Positions 4,901-5,373 of a DNA stretch of 5,373 nucleotides are shown piece by piece (positions within the stretch are counted from its first letter, which is position 1; each line of letters starts with the position of its first letter). The notes beneath the pieces are model-generated. The model did no database searches, was not told the DNA's origin, and saw only the letters and a program-made list of their open reading frames with translations. The position numbers and the translations under genes are program-made. The stretch is from a bacterium (GTDB taxonomy: Bacteria; Oederibacteriota; Muellerivitia; Muellerivitales; Muellerivitaceae), in assembly GCA_025980505.1 (NCBI GenBank), contig JAICXI010000161.1:1-5373 (forward strand). The letters are read 5' to 3'.

Positions 4901-5373
4901 ATGACCGGAGTAACCGAAGGAAAGATCCTTTTAAAAGTCTCGGACGGCACCGAAATGCAGGCTTTCACCGCCGCCCCCAAAGGCGCCAAGCCCCTGGCCG
5001 GGCTGATGGTTTTCCCGGAAGCCTTCGGCGTCAACGGCCACATCCGCAATGTGGCCGTCCGTTTCGCCCGCGAAGGCTACTTGGCCGTCGCGCCCGAACT
5101 TTTCCACCGCAGCGCCCCGGCGGGTTTCGAGGCGGATTATGGGAACTTCCCCGCCCTCAAACCCCATTTTGACGCGCTGACCGACGCGGGCCTCCTGGCG
5201 GACGTGAGGGCGTCTTTCACCTGGTTGAAGGGACAGCCCGGAATCCCGGAGGGAAGGATCGGATGTGTCGGCTTTTGCCTGGGGGGCCGGGTTTCCTTCG
5301 AGGCCAACGCCCACGTCCCCTTGAAAGCCGCCGTCTCCTTTTACGGGAGCCGCATTTTGAGCGCTTCCCTGCC
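4901..5373 (+). CDS. Dienelactone hydrolase family protein, C-terminal part beyond window
   Basis: The frame is open from ATG at 4901 to the right edge, with 157 residues visible and no stop. It is an alpha/beta-hydrolase of the dienelactone hydrolase (carboxymethylenebutenolidase) family. The region VFPEAFGVNGHIRNVAVRFA (37-56), then EGYLAVAPELFHR (58-70), carries the family's conserved active-site Glu (Glu40). The nucleophile elbow is GFCLGGR (124-130), with Cys126 in place of serine as in true dienelactone hydrolases. The Asp and His of the triad should lie downstream of the window. Family members hydrolyse dienelactones or other cyclic esters, but many relatives are uncharacterised, so the substrate is open. 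The protein has no signal peptide and is likely cytosolic. The start is well supported by AGGAG (4890-4894) spaced 6 bases. The roughly 244 bases upstream are rich in stem-loops and suggest a transcription unit separate from the HAD gene. Confidence 0.9.
   Translation, partial: MTGVTEGKILLKVSDGTEMQAFTAAPKGAKPLAGLMVFPEAFGVNGHIRNVAVRFAREGYLAVAPELFHRSAPAGFEADYGNFPALKPHFDALTDAGLLADVRASFTWLKGQPGIPEGRIGCVGFCLGGRVSFEANAHVPLKAAVSFYGSRILSASL

Noticed and set aside
4931..5314. 127-residue minus-strand frame opposite the dienelactone hydrolase
   Set aside because: It is antisense to a gene with an AGGAG site and the GFCLGGR nucleophile elbow.

Overview
The window reads as chromosomal DNA from a diderm (Gram-negative-type) bacterium. 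It encodes a lipoprotein with a lipobox, a secreted TPR protein and a small outer-membrane beta-barrel protein with a signal peptide. The coding sequences are fairly GC-rich, with many C or G third positions, and the gaps between them are AT-rich. Shine-Dalgarno sites are clear at several starts. The phylum cannot be fixed from this sequence. The general style would fit an environmental, uncultured lineage, but that is inference.

Layout. Five genes lie on the minus strand and two on the plus strand. From the left end: a lipoprotein cut by the window edge (1-403, minus); a 179-bp element with 25-bp terminal inverted repeats (430-608); a small exported TPR protein (777-1172, minus); a strong intrinsic terminator (1279-1312); an outer-membrane beta-barrel protein (1323-1847, minus) with a hairpin just before its ribosome binding site; an AT-rich promoter-bearing gap; the two branched-chain amino-acid-type ABC ATPases LivF (2210-2932) and LivG (3029-3829), both minus; a divergent intergenic region with a 10-bp inverted repeat; a HAD-family phosphatase (3979-4656, plus); a 244-bp gap rich in hairpins; and a dienelactone-hydrolase-family protein cut by the right edge (4901-5373, plus).

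How the genes work together. LivG and LivF form one transcription unit (livG first) and would be the two ATPases of a high-affinity branched-chain amino acid or similar importer. The permeases LivH and LivM and the periplasmic binding protein are not beside them in this window. The lipoprotein, TPR protein and barrel protein are all envelope or periplasm proteins, but the spacing and the terminator at 1279-1312 suggest separate transcription units. The HAD hydrolase and dienelactone hydrolase face the same way but are separated by a terminator-like hairpin and further stem-loops, so they may be transcribed independently.

The most unusual material is non-coding: the short inverted-repeat element at 430-608 (resembling a MITE or dispersed intergenic repeat), the inverted repeat at the livG start, and the run of stem-loops upstream of the dienelactone hydrolase. 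I did not find a clear new multi-gene system. There are no tRNA or rRNA genes, CRISPR arrays, transposase or integrase genes that I can recognise.
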